The notes beneath the pieces are model-generated. The model saw nothing but the letters and a program-made list of their open reading frames with translations, was not told where the DNA came from and searched no databases. Below are positions 1 through 9,790 of a stretch of 57,924 nt of DNA, one piece after another (positions within the stretch are counted from its first letter, which is position 1; the number at the start of each line of letters is the position of its first letter). Origin of the DNA: Sphingobium sp. (lineage in GTDB: Bacteria > Pseudomonadota > Alphaproteobacteria > Sphingomonadales > Sphingomonadaceae); NCBI GenBank assembly GCA_022652485.1, contig JALCRK010000021.1, positions 1 through 57,924 on the forward strand, read 5' to 3'. A program made the position numbers and the translations under genes.

Positions 1-53
1 TCCACCGCAAGATCGCCGCTTAATATCAACCCCAGGACGAGGCCCGCACTCCG

Positions 54-2069
54 CTAATTTACGCCGCGAGTTGTGCCAAATGTTCTGACGACGGACACCG
101 TGAGATCACCGATCAGGTCTTCCATCAACTGCAGCAGTTCAACCTGAAGGCCGGGAACCTGTGCCTCTATTTTTAACCGGATTTCGGTCATGACAGCTTC
201 GATCGGACGGCGGCTGCCACCTTTGAGACGGACAAAAAAATCGCCCTCGTCGGCTTCGGTCAACCCCCCGCCCAGCTGGAAGCCGGTGCGGCGAGAATAG
301 CTTACCACCTCCGGGGTATCGCGGATGATTGCTTCAACCTGACGCAGGAGCTGATCGGTGTCGCTGAGCGCCGCGCCGGATTTGGCCTTATAGTCCAGAA
401 TGAAACCGCCTTCATCCATCTTCGGCATGAAGCCGGATTGTACATGGGTCCAGGAAAAGGTGCCAACCAGCAGCAGGATTGCAGCGCCTACACCGACGAA
501 GACGCCCGGCCGTACTAAGGCACGATGGGCCGCACGATCGTAGCCGTCGCCAATACGACCCATGAATCCGTCAGCCTTCTCTGCCGCCTCGACATCGCGC
601 ATCGTGAGCCAGCGCGAGGCGACGAGGGGCAAAGCGTAGCGGGCATATAGCAGCGACACGATCAGAGCGGCCGTCATCGTCACTGCCAGGGCCTTGAAGA
701 AACCACCAGTGACACCGGTGATGAATGCAAGCGGCAGAAAGACAACGATCGTCGCAGCCGTCGATCCGAACAACGGCCGTGCCATTTCCGCCGCAGCGTC
801 CAGCAACGATGGTTTGGTACTGGCAGGCGCCTCCTGCATCCGGCGCATGAGATGTTCGAGCATGACGACAGCGTCGTCGACGATCAGGCCGACAGCCGCC
901 GCCATGCCCCCGAGCGTCATCATGTTGAAGCTCATGCCCAGGACGAGAAGCGCGAGACATGTCGCGGCAAGCACGGCGGGCAGTAGAGCCGCCGTGATCA
1001 CCATCAGCCGCCAACTACGGAGGAAAAGGAAGAGAACCAGACCGGCCAGGAAAGCGCCAAGCAAAATTGCGTCGCGTACGGCGCTGGCTGCGCCTGCGAC
1101 CAGCTCCGACTGATCATAAAATGGGCTGACGATCACATCTGTGGGCAACCCGGCGCTTTTCAGACGCTCGTCGATCGCTTTGACGAGTGTAACCGCGTCT
1201 GCTGCCGGGGTCTGGCGAATATTCACCAGCACAGCGTTGGTGCCGTTGGAGGTCACACGCGTCCAAGCCGGGGCAGGAGCCCGCCGAATCGTGGCGACCT
1301 GTCCGAGTGTGACGATTCCAGCTCCCGGATCAGTTGCAGCCTTGAGTGGGACCGCCGCTATGTCAGCCTCGTTCGCGATGCGATTTTCGACGAGGGCAAG
1401 ATAGAGCCTATGGCGGTCTTCGACTCTTCCCACGGCGGCGACGCTGTTCGCACTGTTAAGGGCGGTCGCGACGTCGTTGATGGTCAGCCCCAGCGCTTGC
1501 ATCCGCGCCGGGTCGACGTCGACGGCGATCTCCGGTGTTCCCCCGCCAACGATATCGACGCCGGCAACGCCTGGAACCGTTGAAAGCAGGGGGCGCAACC
1601 GCAACTGAGCCAGTTGCTGGAGAGCAACGCCATCTCGACGGTCCGATGTCAGCGAAAGACCGAGCACCGGAAAGATTGTTGGATCCGAGCGCCTCACATT
1701 GAATCGGGTGCCCGCGGGCAAATCGGGCAAGATGGTGGCCAACGCTCCCTGAGTGGCGAGCGTTGCCGCCACCATGTCCTGACCCCAGTCGAAACTTAGC
1801 GAAATTTCGGCCGAGCCGCGGCTGGTGGTCGAGCGAATCCGCGTGACGCCAGGCACGCTTCTTAACGCAATTTCCCCCGGCCGTGTGATGTCGGCCGCCA
1901 TCTGGGCAGCGTCGCGTTCGCCCGCATCAATCGCCACGACAACCCGTGGATAATTGATCTGCGGGAACAATGTGACCGGGAGCCGAGTCCCCGCGAAAAG
2001 CCCTGCCAGGGTGACGAGAAAGACGCTGAGCCAGATAGACCGGCGATGCCGCTCGAGCAGAGGCCTCAT
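54..2069 (-). pseudogene. RND efflux permease, C-terminal third missing
   Basis: The inner-membrane proton-driven pump of a tripartite efflux system. The product is 671 residues against about 1,030 for the family. It has the usual N-terminal membrane helix, the first periplasmic porter region, the TM2-6 block (VGLIVDDAVVMLEH, near residue 400) and the start of the second periplasmic half. Homology stops after LMEDLIGDLT at about base 100; the next 15 codons are unrelated and end in a stop at 54. It lacks the second membrane domain, so it should not pump. Its start overlaps the stop of the adaptor gene by 4 bases, as in an intact operon. The break looks like an insertion or rearrangement just left of base 100. 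Family is sure; substrate is unknown. Confidence 0.8.
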
Positions 2070-3103
2070 CGCTTGCCTCGTTCGCGAACCTTCATGCCAT
2101 CCTCAAGCGCGGTGCCGCCTTCGATAACCACCCGATTTCCCGCGACCAGTCCCTGAAGCACGGTGATCTGGTCGCCCGCCGTGTTGCCTGGCACGATATC
2201 GACTCGATGGGCAGCGTCGTTGCTGACGACAAAAACGTAGGGCTTGCCGCCATCATCCAGCAAAGCGCCATAGGGGATCGTGATGCCGGGCTTCACGGCC
2301 CCAACCGTAATGACAGCTTGGAGAGGCTGGCCAACCGATATGTTCGAACCGGGTGGCAAGATTGCAAAAACCGACGCAAGGCGCGTTGTCGCCTCGGGTT
2401 GGGGATCGACGCCGATCACGATAGTCTCGATTGCCTTTGTCGATCCGACTCTCTGTATCCTGACGCGCTGGCCAATACGCATCGTCTGCAGGGCAGCGGC
2501 ATCGACGCCGAAGCGCGCACGCGCATTTCCCGTGGCAGCTATGCTCGCCACCATAGTACCTGCGGCCAACTGGTCGCCCGCCTTAGCGCTGAGATTTTGC
2601 ACTGTGCCAGCCATGGGCGCACGCAAAGTCAAGCCATCAGCTCGGTTGGCCAGGCTCGCACGCAAGGCATTTGCGGTCGCGGCCGCAGCTCGCGCGGTTT
2701 CGACATCTGCATCACTCGCCAGACCGTCGGTACGGAGGCGCAGGAACCGAGCCAGCGTCGCATTGGCTGCGGCCGCGTCACTCGTGGCGCGCACGAGGTC
2801 CAGTCGTGTCGTCGGACTCGGCTGCAAGAGCGCGATGACCTGCCCACGTTGGACTCCGGTGCCGGTGGGGGCAACAATGCGAGTGAGGACGGCTTCGCTT
2901 GGGATAATAAGATTCTGAACGCCGCCAGGCCCCGCCTCTGCAATGCCGTAAACAGTAAGGGTTTCACCCGAGGTGCCCATGCTCGCGACAGCGGTGCGAA
3001 CACGCGCAATCGGATCGGGAGCGGTGCCCGTTTCGGGTGCGCTGCCGCAGGCCGCCAAGATTATCAACGCTGCGAAGGGCAGGGCTCTGATCATCGATTC
3101 CAT
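2066..3103 (-). CDS. RND efflux periplasmic adaptor (membrane fusion protein), lipoprotein
   Basis: This 345-residue adaptor would link the inner-membrane RND pump to the outer-membrane channel. The N-terminus is a lipoprotein signal ending LILAAC (lipobox near residue 19), followed by a biotinyl-lipoyl half, a short alpha-helical hairpin rich in Ala/Arg (about residues 95-150), a second lipoyl half (LRAPMAGTVQNLSAKAGDQL) and a beta-barrel (about 195-270). It overlaps the outer-membrane factor gene upstream by 13 bases and the pump gene downstream by 4 bases. Because the pump gene is truncated, this adaptor is probably orphaned unless it serves another pump. Confidence 0.88.
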   Translation of the reverse strand: MESMIRALPFAALIILAACGSAPETGTAPDPIARVRTAVASMGTSGETLTVYGIAEAGPGGVQNLIIPSEAVLTRIVAPTGTGVQRGQVIALLQPSPTTRLDLVRATSDAAAANATLARFLRLRTDGLASDADVETARAAAATANALRASLANRADGLTLRAPMAGTVQNLSAKAGDQLAAGTMVASIAATGNARARFGVDAAALQTMRIGQRVRIQRVGSTKAIETIVIGVDPQPEATTRLASVFAILPPGSNISVGQPLQAVITVGAVKPGITIPYGALLDDGGKPYVFVVSNDAAHRVDIVPGNTAGDQITVLQGLVAGNRVVIEGGTALEDGMKVRERGKR

Positions 3104-4524
3104 ACTTCGCTGGGTCCACCGGATAACAGTTCGAGGGAGATTATCGTTTCGGCAGCCTGCTGATCGAGGGCAGCCAGGGCGATCTGGCGATCTCGAAGCG
3201 TCTGAGCGGCCGTCTGGGCCGTGGCCTGCGAGAGATCACCGCGCATCTCGGCGCGTGCGGTGGCACTGGCAAAGCGTTCGAGGGCAGGCATGGCAGCGCG
3301 CAGCGCAGCCTGTTGGCGCCGAATCGTTGCCAGGGAGGCGGTGGCGGCGGCTATATCCGCTCGGGTCTGGAACAGGCGTGCATCATATTCAGCATGAAGC
3401 TGCGCGCGTGTGGCCCGGGCGACAGCGATGCCGCCCCGGTTGCGATTCCACAGCGGCAAAGTGAACCCGATTTGCGGTCCCAGAGTCACGTTTCCGGCGG
3501 TATCGCGCGCGCTGGCGACGGTTAGCGAAAGGTTTGGAAATTGATCGAGGATGGCCTTTCGCGTGTCTGCTTCGCTTGCATCATATCCTGCGCGTAATGC
3601 CTGCAGGTCGAGCCTGCGCGCGACAGCCTGGGCGACGAGTATTTCTGTCGAAGGCGGAACTGGATGGTCTGGCGCTGGCGCCAGTCGCACAGCGAAGGAA
3701 GGCGGCAGGCCAAGCAAGCGGTTGAGTTCCAGCCGGGCAGCCGTCAGGTCGCGATCGACCGTTCGCAATCGGTCGCCTGAGTCGAGCGCGGCCAGACGGC
3801 GTGCGTCGGTATCCGATGCGGTAATATCGCCTCGTCCCGCCGCCCGTTGGGATCGCTGTAGAAGGTCTTCGGCCGACGAGGCGCTGGCCCGTGCCAGGCC
3901 CAGTTGGCGCTGCAGCGCGACGATTCGGGCGCCTTGGAGCCGCGCCGCACCCGATGTCTGCCATTCTGCCCATGCCAGATCGAGCCTAACCTGCCGTCGC
4001 GTTGCACGCGCGGACTCGGCCGTGACGTTGCGGGTGCGCATTGCCGAGAGATCAAAGCCGATCTGCCCCGCAAGACCGTTGAGCGTGTCTGGCCCCGACA
4101 GAAGTTTGTCAAACCCTAGCTGAGCGGTGGGATCAGGCAGGAGCCGCGCGGCAAAGGCTTGCGCGTCGCTCACGCCCGCCTTGATGCGCAGGGCCTTCAA
4201 ATCCGGGTTCTCGAGAACGGAGATCACCGCGAGTGCATTGGGCGTCAACGGTTGCGAAAGGTCGATCGCCTGCGCAGAGAGGAAGGGTCGGTCGAGAAGG
4301 GAAGCATCGAGTGAAAGCGCCGACAAGTCCGGCTTGGCGAATGCCACTTCCGATGAGGAAAGGGGAGACGGTTGATAAGTTGCACACCCTGCGAGAAGAA
4401 AAAACGGGATTGCCATCACGCACCAGCGTGCAGGCTCTAACGAAGAGCCGCGCGGCACGGTGATCGGCGTCAGATAGCCGGACCGATACGAAATCGTTGG
4501 AGGGGCGAGCCACGGGTTCTTCAA
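3091..4524 (-). CDS. TolC/NodT-type outer-membrane efflux lipoprotein
   Basis: Outer-membrane channel of the same tripartite pump. The protein has the repeated long alpha-helical and short beta segments of the OEP family (for example ALRIKAGVSDAQAFAARLLP and LGPQIGFTLPLWNRNRGG). A lipobox FLLAGC sits at residues 41-46 of the longest frame. The real start may therefore be internal: a GTG at about 4458 (VPRGSSLEPARW, giving a basic N-terminus before the hydrophobic stretch) or the ATG at 4416. The longest frame is reported because no Shine-Dalgarno sequence clearly decides. It is the first gene of a leftward operon with adaptor and pump overlapping downstream. Confidence 0.85.
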   Translation of the reverse strand: MKNPWLAPPTISYRSGYLTPITVPRGSSLEPARWCVMAIPFFLLAGCATYQPSPLSSSEVAFAKPDLSALSLDASLLDRPFLSAQAIDLSQPLTPNALAVISVLENPDLKALRIKAGVSDAQAFAARLLPDPTAQLGFDKLLSGPDTLNGLAGQIGFDLSAMRTRNVTAESARATRRQVRLDLAWAEWQTSGAARLQGARIVALQRQLGLARASASSAEDLLQRSQRAAGRGDITASDTDARRLAALDSGDRLRTVDRDLTAARLELNRLLGLPPSFAVRLAPAPDHPVPPSTEILVAQAVARRLDLQALRAGYDASEADTRKAILDQFPNLSLTVASARDTAGNVTLGPQIGFTLPLWNRNRGGIAVARATRAQLHAEYDARLFQTRADIAAATASLATIRRQQAALRAAMPALERFASATARAEMRGDLSQATAQTAAQTLRDRQIALAALDQQAAETIISLELLSGGPSEVWNR

Positions 4525-4784
4525 GGCGGTCAGTCACTTTCGTCGACGAGCTCTTGGCCATCACCAAGTATACGCAAGGTTATCAGGCTGATTCTGGTCA
4601 TGCGGATGTCAGATTCTGCCATCACACATACGCAGCAACGGTGCGAGTTTATGTTGGTCATTGGCATAGCCAAATCAGGGAATTGCTGCGCTGGATTGCA
4701 CACCGGTGAAATCCACAAACATTACAGGCCCGAGCGAGCATCTTCTATCGTCCGTTCGGGGCTTTTTCACAACCTTTGGCACCC
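4525..4784. other. Intergenic gap between efflux operon and lipoprotein gene
   Basis: No convincing gene is seen. On the + strand at about 4732-4770 there is a weak hairpin (arms CCCGAGCG and CGTTCGGG with one G-T pair and a long loop) followed by a T-rich run, but no + strand gene ends here, so it is not called a terminator. Confidence 0.4.
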
Positions 4785-5537
4785 TCAAGACTTGGAACTG
4801 TCCACATGCTGGAAAACAGATTCGAGTTCGTCGACCATATCGAGCTCGGCTTTGGCGCTGGCCCGTGCGTGCGGCACATTCTGCGCTGATACCGCTTTCT
4901 CCATATCCGTAAGAACCGTCTCGAATCGCGTGACGAGACCCGCAGCGGCAGGGCGCATGCGGATGTTGGACCAGCGTTCGCGCGCAAAGATCATGGCGCG
5001 AGCCATATCCGCCCAGCGTACGGGCGCCGCTTGTGCATCTGCATCGTAGCGAAATCCGGCATAGTCGAGGAGGCTGACATCGACCGGAATCGCAGGGGTG
5101 CCGGGAACTGCGCTCACTAGCGTGCGAAAGCATTCCATCGAGGCAAGAGCGACGTCAGCGGGTCTGTCGGCCGCATTGGCTCGCCGTATAGACGTCAGCT
5201 CGTCTGCGAGTTTCACTGAAATCGCATGTGGCACGATGCCCGCGATGCCCTTCGCGGCGTTCTCGGCGGCATCGATGGCTTTCGAACGCGCGGGGGGCGT
5301 GGCGCTAAAGGCGGTCTCGGTCAGGCTTTCAAACGGCTCGGCCGCGGCAAGCAATTGAGCGGTGACTGCAGGATAGTTGGATACGGCGAGTGTCGCCTGG
5401 CCCAGGCCATTTGCTGAGGCGCTCGTTGTGTCTGATTGAGCGTCAGGCGCTTTGGGTGGCGCGGCGCTGTTACTCCCGCAGGCTGACAGTGCGGTGAATG
5501 CAAGGACCATCGGAAGACAATTTCGGGTGCGGGGCAT
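4785..5537 (-). CDS. Putative lipoprotein of unknown function
   Basis: A 250-residue secreted protein with a lipoprotein signal: basic N-terminus MPRTR, hydrophobic core and lipobox LSAC at about residue 20. The start at 5537 is preferred because it gives a proper signal peptide and has a GGAG 8 bases upstream; the frame stays open 41 codons further but encodes nothing signal-like. The mature part is Ala-rich and mostly helical, with no motif I recognise. It lies alone, leftward, between the efflux operon and the divergent sigma factor gene. Confidence 0.65.
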   Translation of the reverse strand: MPRTRNCLPMVLAFTALSACGSNSAAPPKAPDAQSDTTSASANGLGQATLAVSNYPAVTAQLLAAAEPFESLTETAFSATPPARSKAIDAAENAAKGIAGIVPHAISVKLADELTSIRRANAADRPADVALASMECFRTLVSAVPGTPAIPVDVSLLDYAGFRYDADAQAAPVRWADMARAMIFARERWSNIRMRPAAAGLVTRFETVLTDMEKAVSAQNVPHARASAKAELDMVDELESVFQHVDSSKS

Positions 5538-5909
5538 AATATCTCCAAAAGGTCGGGCGAGACCAATGTGCAGCGCGTGCCTACCTGCCTTCGGTTCCGA
5601 GGTTAGACGGCGCGCCTTGGACAAAGTCTCACTTAGCCAGCCGCGGAACGTTACGGCCACCCGTCCTCTCCGTAGCTGCGCCTCTGATGAATGCTACCGC
5701 TCGATGGGGTTCACCGCGGATGGGTTTCACGGCGGTAGCGGACACCACAAACTTGTGCCAGAAGACGCGGGGGCGATCCAAAGTCGCATCCATCGCTCAC
5801 GCCTCGATCGTAACGACATTGTCATCCGGTCGTGCCTCAAGGTGGCGGCGGAAGAAAGTCGATCGTGCATAAATATGCGCGCGGCGTCGGTTGGAGCAAT
5901 GCAGGACGG
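5538..5909. other. Divergent intergenic region upstream of the sigma factor gene
   Basis: About 370 bases between the leftward lipoprotein gene and the rightward ECF sigma gene. It must hold both promoters, but no clear -35/-10 pair or operator could be identified by eye. Confidence 0.4.
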
Positions 5910-6491
5910 ATGTCGGAGGGCGGACTCAAAGGGCTATTTCTCGATTTGAGGCCAGCGTTAACGCGCTATCTGCTCGTGCGCGGACTGTCGCAGGACGATG
6001 CCGACGATCTTATCCAGGACATGTATCTCAAGCTGGAGAGCTATCAGGGCGGTCCGGTTGGTGAACCACGCGCCTATCTGTATCGCATGACACATAATCT
6101 TCTGCTGGATCGACGCCGTTCTGCGGCGCGACGGATTCGGCGCGAGAAGGAGTGGTCTGCGGGTGGAACCGGCGTGGTTTCCGAGGTCGATGTACGCCCC
6201 TCGGCGGAAGAGGCGTTGATTGCGCGCGAACGATTAAATGTGATCACAACTGCCCTGAAGATTTTGCCGGAGCGGACCCGCGACATTTTCCGGCGCTTCA
6301 GGATCGACGGGCAGACCCAAAAGGTGATTGCCGGCGAGCTGGGTGTCAGCAAGAGCGCAGTGGAGAAGCATCTCTATCGGGCGTACCATGTTGTCGCGGC
6401 GGCAAAGGCCCGCCTGGACGAAGAGCCCGGGGATGCGACAATCGGGGAAGGAGAACGTCACAGGGACATGAGCGATGACCATGACCGCTGA
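5910..6491 (+). CDS. ECF sigma factor, FecI-like
   Basis: A 193-residue extracytoplasmic-function sigma factor. Region 2 spans LTRYLLVRGLSQDDADDLIQ to PRAYLYRMTHNLLLDRRR (about residues 10-75). Region 4 (about 115-165) has LPERTRDIFRRFRIDGQTQ and the helix-turn-helix VIAGELGVSKSAVEKHLYRA. The ATG at 5910 is chosen because the protein then begins just before region 2; the frame is open 26 codons upstream without homology. It overlaps the FecR gene downstream by 17 bases. With the FecR-type regulator and an STN-containing receptor it forms a classic surface-signalling set: ligand at the receptor releases the sigma factor, which would transcribe this cluster. Confidence 0.9.
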   Translation: MSEGGLKGLFLDLRPALTRYLLVRGLSQDDADDLIQDMYLKLESYQGGPVGEPRAYLYRMTHNLLLDRRRSAARRIRREKEWSAGGTGVVSEVDVRPSAEEALIARERLNVITTALKILPERTRDIFRRFRIDGQTQKVIAGELGVSKSAVEKHLYRAYHVVAAAKARLDEEPGDATIGEGERHRDMSDDHDR

Positions 6492-7437
6492 ACGAGACGA
6501 CGCTTTGCGCGAGGAAGCGATCCGCTGGCACGTCCGTATCGCGGAGGGTTCGGTGGAGGACTGGGAGGCGTTCGTCGACTGGCTGGGTGCTGATCCGGCT
6601 CATGCGCAGGCCTATGATGCGATTGAAGCGGTCGATGCGGAAGCTGGTCCGGCAATTCTTGAGGCCCAACCGCAGGCGCCGCAGGCCGCCAATGACGATA
6701 ACCCCAGCCCTGCTCGTGGTTGGTGGTGGGGCGGCGGCGTGGCAGCATCGATTGCGCTCGCCGCAATCTTCGGCCCTGGCCTCGTCCAGCGTGGTGATCC
6801 CTATCACGTGGCAACGCTGGCGGGCCAAACGCGGACCGTGGCGCTGCCATCGGGTGATCGCATTGCCCTCAACGGGAACAGCAGCATCACGCTCGATCAC
6901 CAAAATCCCCGTTTTGCCAAGCTCGAGCGCGGCGAGGCTATCTTCACGATCAGGCATGACCCTGCAGCGCCATTCGTCGTTCAAGTTGGGGATGAGCGCA
7001 TTCAGGACGTTGGAACGGTCTTCAATGTCGTTCGAGATGAGGATGGCGTGCGTGTGGCCGTCGCGGAAGGGTCGGTGCTTTATAACCCGCAGAGTGAAGC
7101 TGTGACCCTGGCGGCCGGAGAATCGCTGCGCGACCCAGGCGGCAATGGCGCAATCATCCGGAGTGGCGTCGATCCCACTGCGGTCGGCTCCTGGAGTGAG
7201 GGGCGCTTGAGTTATACCGCCACCCCGCTGTCTTTGGTCGCCGCCGATCTGGCCCGCGCGATTGGGGAGAAAGTAACACTGGATCCCGTCCTCGAAAACC
7301 AGCGTTTTACGGGCACGATCACACTCGACACCGACCGGGCCCGTCTCTTTGCGGATTTGGCGGTTCTGTTGAATGTGCGCGCGGAGCACGGCGCCTCCGG
7401 CTGGAAGCTGGTTACACGCAATCGTGCGGGGCGCTGA
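6475..7437 (+). CDS. FecR family anti-sigma/signal-transducing protein
   Basis: A 320-residue single-pass regulator. The N-terminal cytoplasmic DUF4880 part has LREEAIRWHVRIAEG and WEAFVDWLGADPAHAQAYD. A membrane helix follows at about 85-103 (WWWGGGVAASIALAAIFG), then the periplasmic FecR domain (TRTVALPSGDRIALNGNS, about 120-215) and a C-terminal STN-like region. It normally holds the sigma factor and receives the signal from the receptor's STN domain. The gene overlaps the sigma gene upstream and the receptor gene downstream, so the three are translationally linked. Confidence 0.9.
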   Translation: MTMTAERDDALREEAIRWHVRIAEGSVEDWEAFVDWLGADPAHAQAYDAIEAVDAEAGPAILEAQPQAPQAANDDNPSPARGWWWGGGVAASIALAAIFGPGLVQRGDPYHVATLAGQTRTVALPSGDRIALNGNSSITLDHQNPRFAKLERGEAIFTIRHDPAAPFVVQVGDERIQDVGTVFNVVRDEDGVRVAVAEGSVLYNPQSEAVTLAAGESLRDPGGNGAIIRSGVDPTAVGSWSEGRLSYTATPLSLVAADLARAIGEKVTLDPVLENQRFTGTITLDTDRARLFADLAVLLNVRAEHGASGWKLVTRNRAGR

Positions 7438-9790
7438 TGTTCTGATCGCACTCGCCGGTATTGCGCTTGCAATGCCGACGGTTGCAGCGGCCCAGAGCAG
7501 ATCGTTCTCGATTCCTGCGGGTTCTCTAGGCGAGGCGATTGCACGATTCGGCGAGCAGTCCGGCCTCACGATCGGCTTGGCAGATGCGCGCCTCGGGTCG
7601 CGCCGAACTGCGGGCATACAAGGTCGCTTCTCGGCGCGCGCTGCGCTTAGGCTGCTGCTCACCGGGACGGGGGCCACCTTCGAGTTCATCAATCCGCGCA
7701 CCGTTCGGATCATCGACGCACCGCCAACGCGCGCCAGGCGGACGGCAAGCCCGCGTCGGATCGCGCCGCCCGAACCGAGGGCGGTCGATACAGGCGAGAT
7801 CGTGGTCACGGCGAGCAAACAGGGCATTATGCTCGATCGCTATGCCGGGTCGGTCGATGTGGTCGATCTCGACCCCGATCGGAACGCCCGGTCGGCTTCG
7901 CGGGGAACGTCGGCCATCGTAGCGCGCCTGCCCACGCTCGCTTCAACGAGCCTGGGTCCGGGCCGGGACAAATTGTTCATTCGGGGAGTGGCGGACAGCA
8001 GCTTTAATGGACCAACACAGGCAACCGTCGGTCAGTATCTCGGCGATGTGCGCCTGACGTATAATGCGCCTGATCCCGATCTAAATCTTTATGACATGGA
8101 ACGTGTCGAAGTGCTCGCGGGTCCGCAAGGTACGCTGTACGGCACCGGTGCGTTGGGTGGTATCATCCGGCTTGTTCCCAATATGCCCGACCCCTCGGGC
8201 GGGGCGGGCTCTGCTTCAGTCGGCCTTGGGACTACGCGAAAGGGAGGCACCAGTAGCGATGGTGCCGCAATGCTCAATGTCCCTATCGTCGGTGACAGGC
8301 TGGCGATCCGTGCAGTTGGGTATCGGGTCATTGACGCCGGCTATATTGACGACCCGTTGCGGAGGCAATCCAACATCAACCGGTCTATCAGCTATGGCGG
8401 GCGGCTCGACATACGCTATGCGCTTGGCAATGACTGGACCTTCGATGTGGGCGGCGTCGTTCAAAATATCGCCAGCCGCGATGGGCAATATACGCTGCGC
8501 GGCCAACCCGACCTCACGCGCACTACGCTGCTCGCTCAGCCATTCGACAATGATTATCGCCTGGCGCAATTCCGGATTGCCAAGCGCTGGAATGATATGG
8601 AGCTCGTGTCCTCGACCGCGCTTGTGCGGCACGACGTCGAGACGCGCTATGATGCAACAACTGCCTCTACAGGAGCGCCGCCGCGCCTGTTCGATGAAAC
8701 GATAGGTATCTCGCTCATTTCGCACGAAACGCGTCTGTCCGGCCGTCGTCGGGGCACCGACGATTGGGTCGCCGGTGTCAGTGTTGTCCACGACATTGAG
8801 CAGCAGAGGCGGCGCTTGGGAGATCCCTTAGCCCCCGCGACGATCACGGGTGTGCGTAACGAGGTCACAGAGGCTGCCTTGTTCGGACAATATACAATCC
8901 CCATCACACCGCGCCTGGGCGCGACCATCGGCGGGCGGGTCACCTATTCCAGCGCTGTGGGTCAGGCGCTCGATACCGCGCTGCCCGAAGATATGGAGCC
9001 CAAGCGCACAGCGGTGCGCACCTCGCCGTCGCTGGCGCTATCGTGGCGCCCGGTCAATCGGTTGCTGGTATTCGTGCACTACCAGGAAGCCGCGCGGGCG
9101 GGCGGTCTGGCGGTCGGCCCGACATCCAGCCCCCAAAGCGTCCAACGATTCGAAAGCGACACGCTCAATATGATCGAAGGGGGTTTCCGATTCGGCCGGC
9201 CCGGTCGTGACCGGTTCGCCGCCAGTGCGACGCTGTCCTATTCGCGCTGGTCGGACATTCAGGCTGATCTCGTTGATGAGACGGGTCTCCCTTTTACCGT
9301 CAATATCGGCAATGGCCGGATCATCGGCCTCGACACGAATATCGCGTGGATGCCGATTGCGGCCCTGCAGTTCGAGTTGTCGGCGTTTTTTAATCGTTCC
9401 AGGCTGACGGACGCAGCCCCGGCCTACGCGGCTGCGGACGAACGCGATCTGCCCAATGTTGCGGAGTCGGGTGGCCGCGCAGCCATTACCTATCGTGCCA
9501 CGCTGTCGCCGTCCGCGTCTCTCGTGCTGGACGGAAGCCTCCGCTATGTCGGCACATCCCAACTCGGGATTGGTCCACCAATCGATGTCAGTCAGGGTAA
9601 ATATCTCGAAAGCAGCGTTGGCGGCAGGCTAGAATTTGGGCGAATGGGATTGTCGCTGGATGTGAGCAATCTGGGAGATGTGCGGGGCAACCGCTTTGCG
9701 TTCGGCAATCCCTTCGGTTTGGTCGCGCGGAACCAGATCACGCCGCTGCGACCGCGCAGTATCCGGATTGGTCTTGATGCCAAATTCTAA
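7424..9790 (+). CDS. TonB-dependent outer-membrane receptor with STN signalling domain
   Basis: About 788 residues. A signal peptide ends near AVAAAQ-type sequence (MPTVAAAQS), then an STN domain (FSIPAGSLGEAIARFGEQSG, roughly residues 26-95), a TonB box (EIVVTAS), a plug domain (VEVLAGPQGTLYGTGALGG near residue 225) and a 22-strand-type barrel ending IRIGLDAKF with terminal Phe. The GTG at 7424 is preferred because it places a basic residue directly before the hydrophobic signal and gives a 14-base overlap with fecR; an ATG at 7373 in the same frame is the alternative. The ligand is not evident; neighbouring sugar-modifying genes hint at a glycan or glycolipid link, but that is inference. 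Confidence 0.88.
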   Translation: MRGADVLIALAGIALAMPTVAAAQSRSFSIPAGSLGEAIARFGEQSGLTIGLADARLGSRRTAGIQGRFSARAALRLLLTGTGATFEFINPRTVRIIDAPPTRARRTASPRRIAPPEPRAVDTGEIVVTASKQGIMLDRYAGSVDVVDLDPDRNARSASRGTSAIVARLPTLASTSLGPGRDKLFIRGVADSSFNGPTQATVGQYLGDVRLTYNAPDPDLNLYDMERVEVLAGPQGTLYGTGALGGIIRLVPNMPDPSGGAGSASVGLGTTRKGGTSSDGAAMLNVPIVGDRLAIRAVGYRVIDAGYIDDPLRRQSNINRSISYGGRLDIRYALGNDWTFDVGGVVQNIASRDGQYTLRGQPDLTRTTLLAQPFDNDYRLAQFRIAKRWNDMELVSSTALVRHDVETRYDATTASTGAPPRLFDETIGISLISHETRLSGRRRGTDDWVAGVSVVHDIEQQRRRLGDPLAPATITGVRNEVTEAALFGQYTIPITPRLGATIGGRVTYSSAVGQALDTALPEDMEPKRTAVRTSPSLALSWRPVNRLLVFVHYQEAARAGGLAVGPTSSPQSVQRFESDTLNMIEGGFRFGRPGRDRFAASATLSYSRWSDIQADLVDETGLPFTVNIGNGRIIGLDTNIAWMPIAALQFELSAFFNRSRLTDAAPAYAAADERDLPNVAESGGRAAITYRATLSPSASLVLDGSLRYVGTSQLGIGPPIDVSQGKYLESSVGGRLEFGRMGLSLDVSNLGDVRGNRFAFGNPFGLVARNQITPLRPRSIRIGLDAKF

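Noticed and set aside
4732..4772. Hairpin followed by T-run on the + strand
   Set aside because: Long loop and mismatch, and no + strand gene ends there.
6346..7827. 493-codon open frame opposite fecR and the receptor
   Set aside because: Spans two well-supported genes on the other strand and shows no family features.
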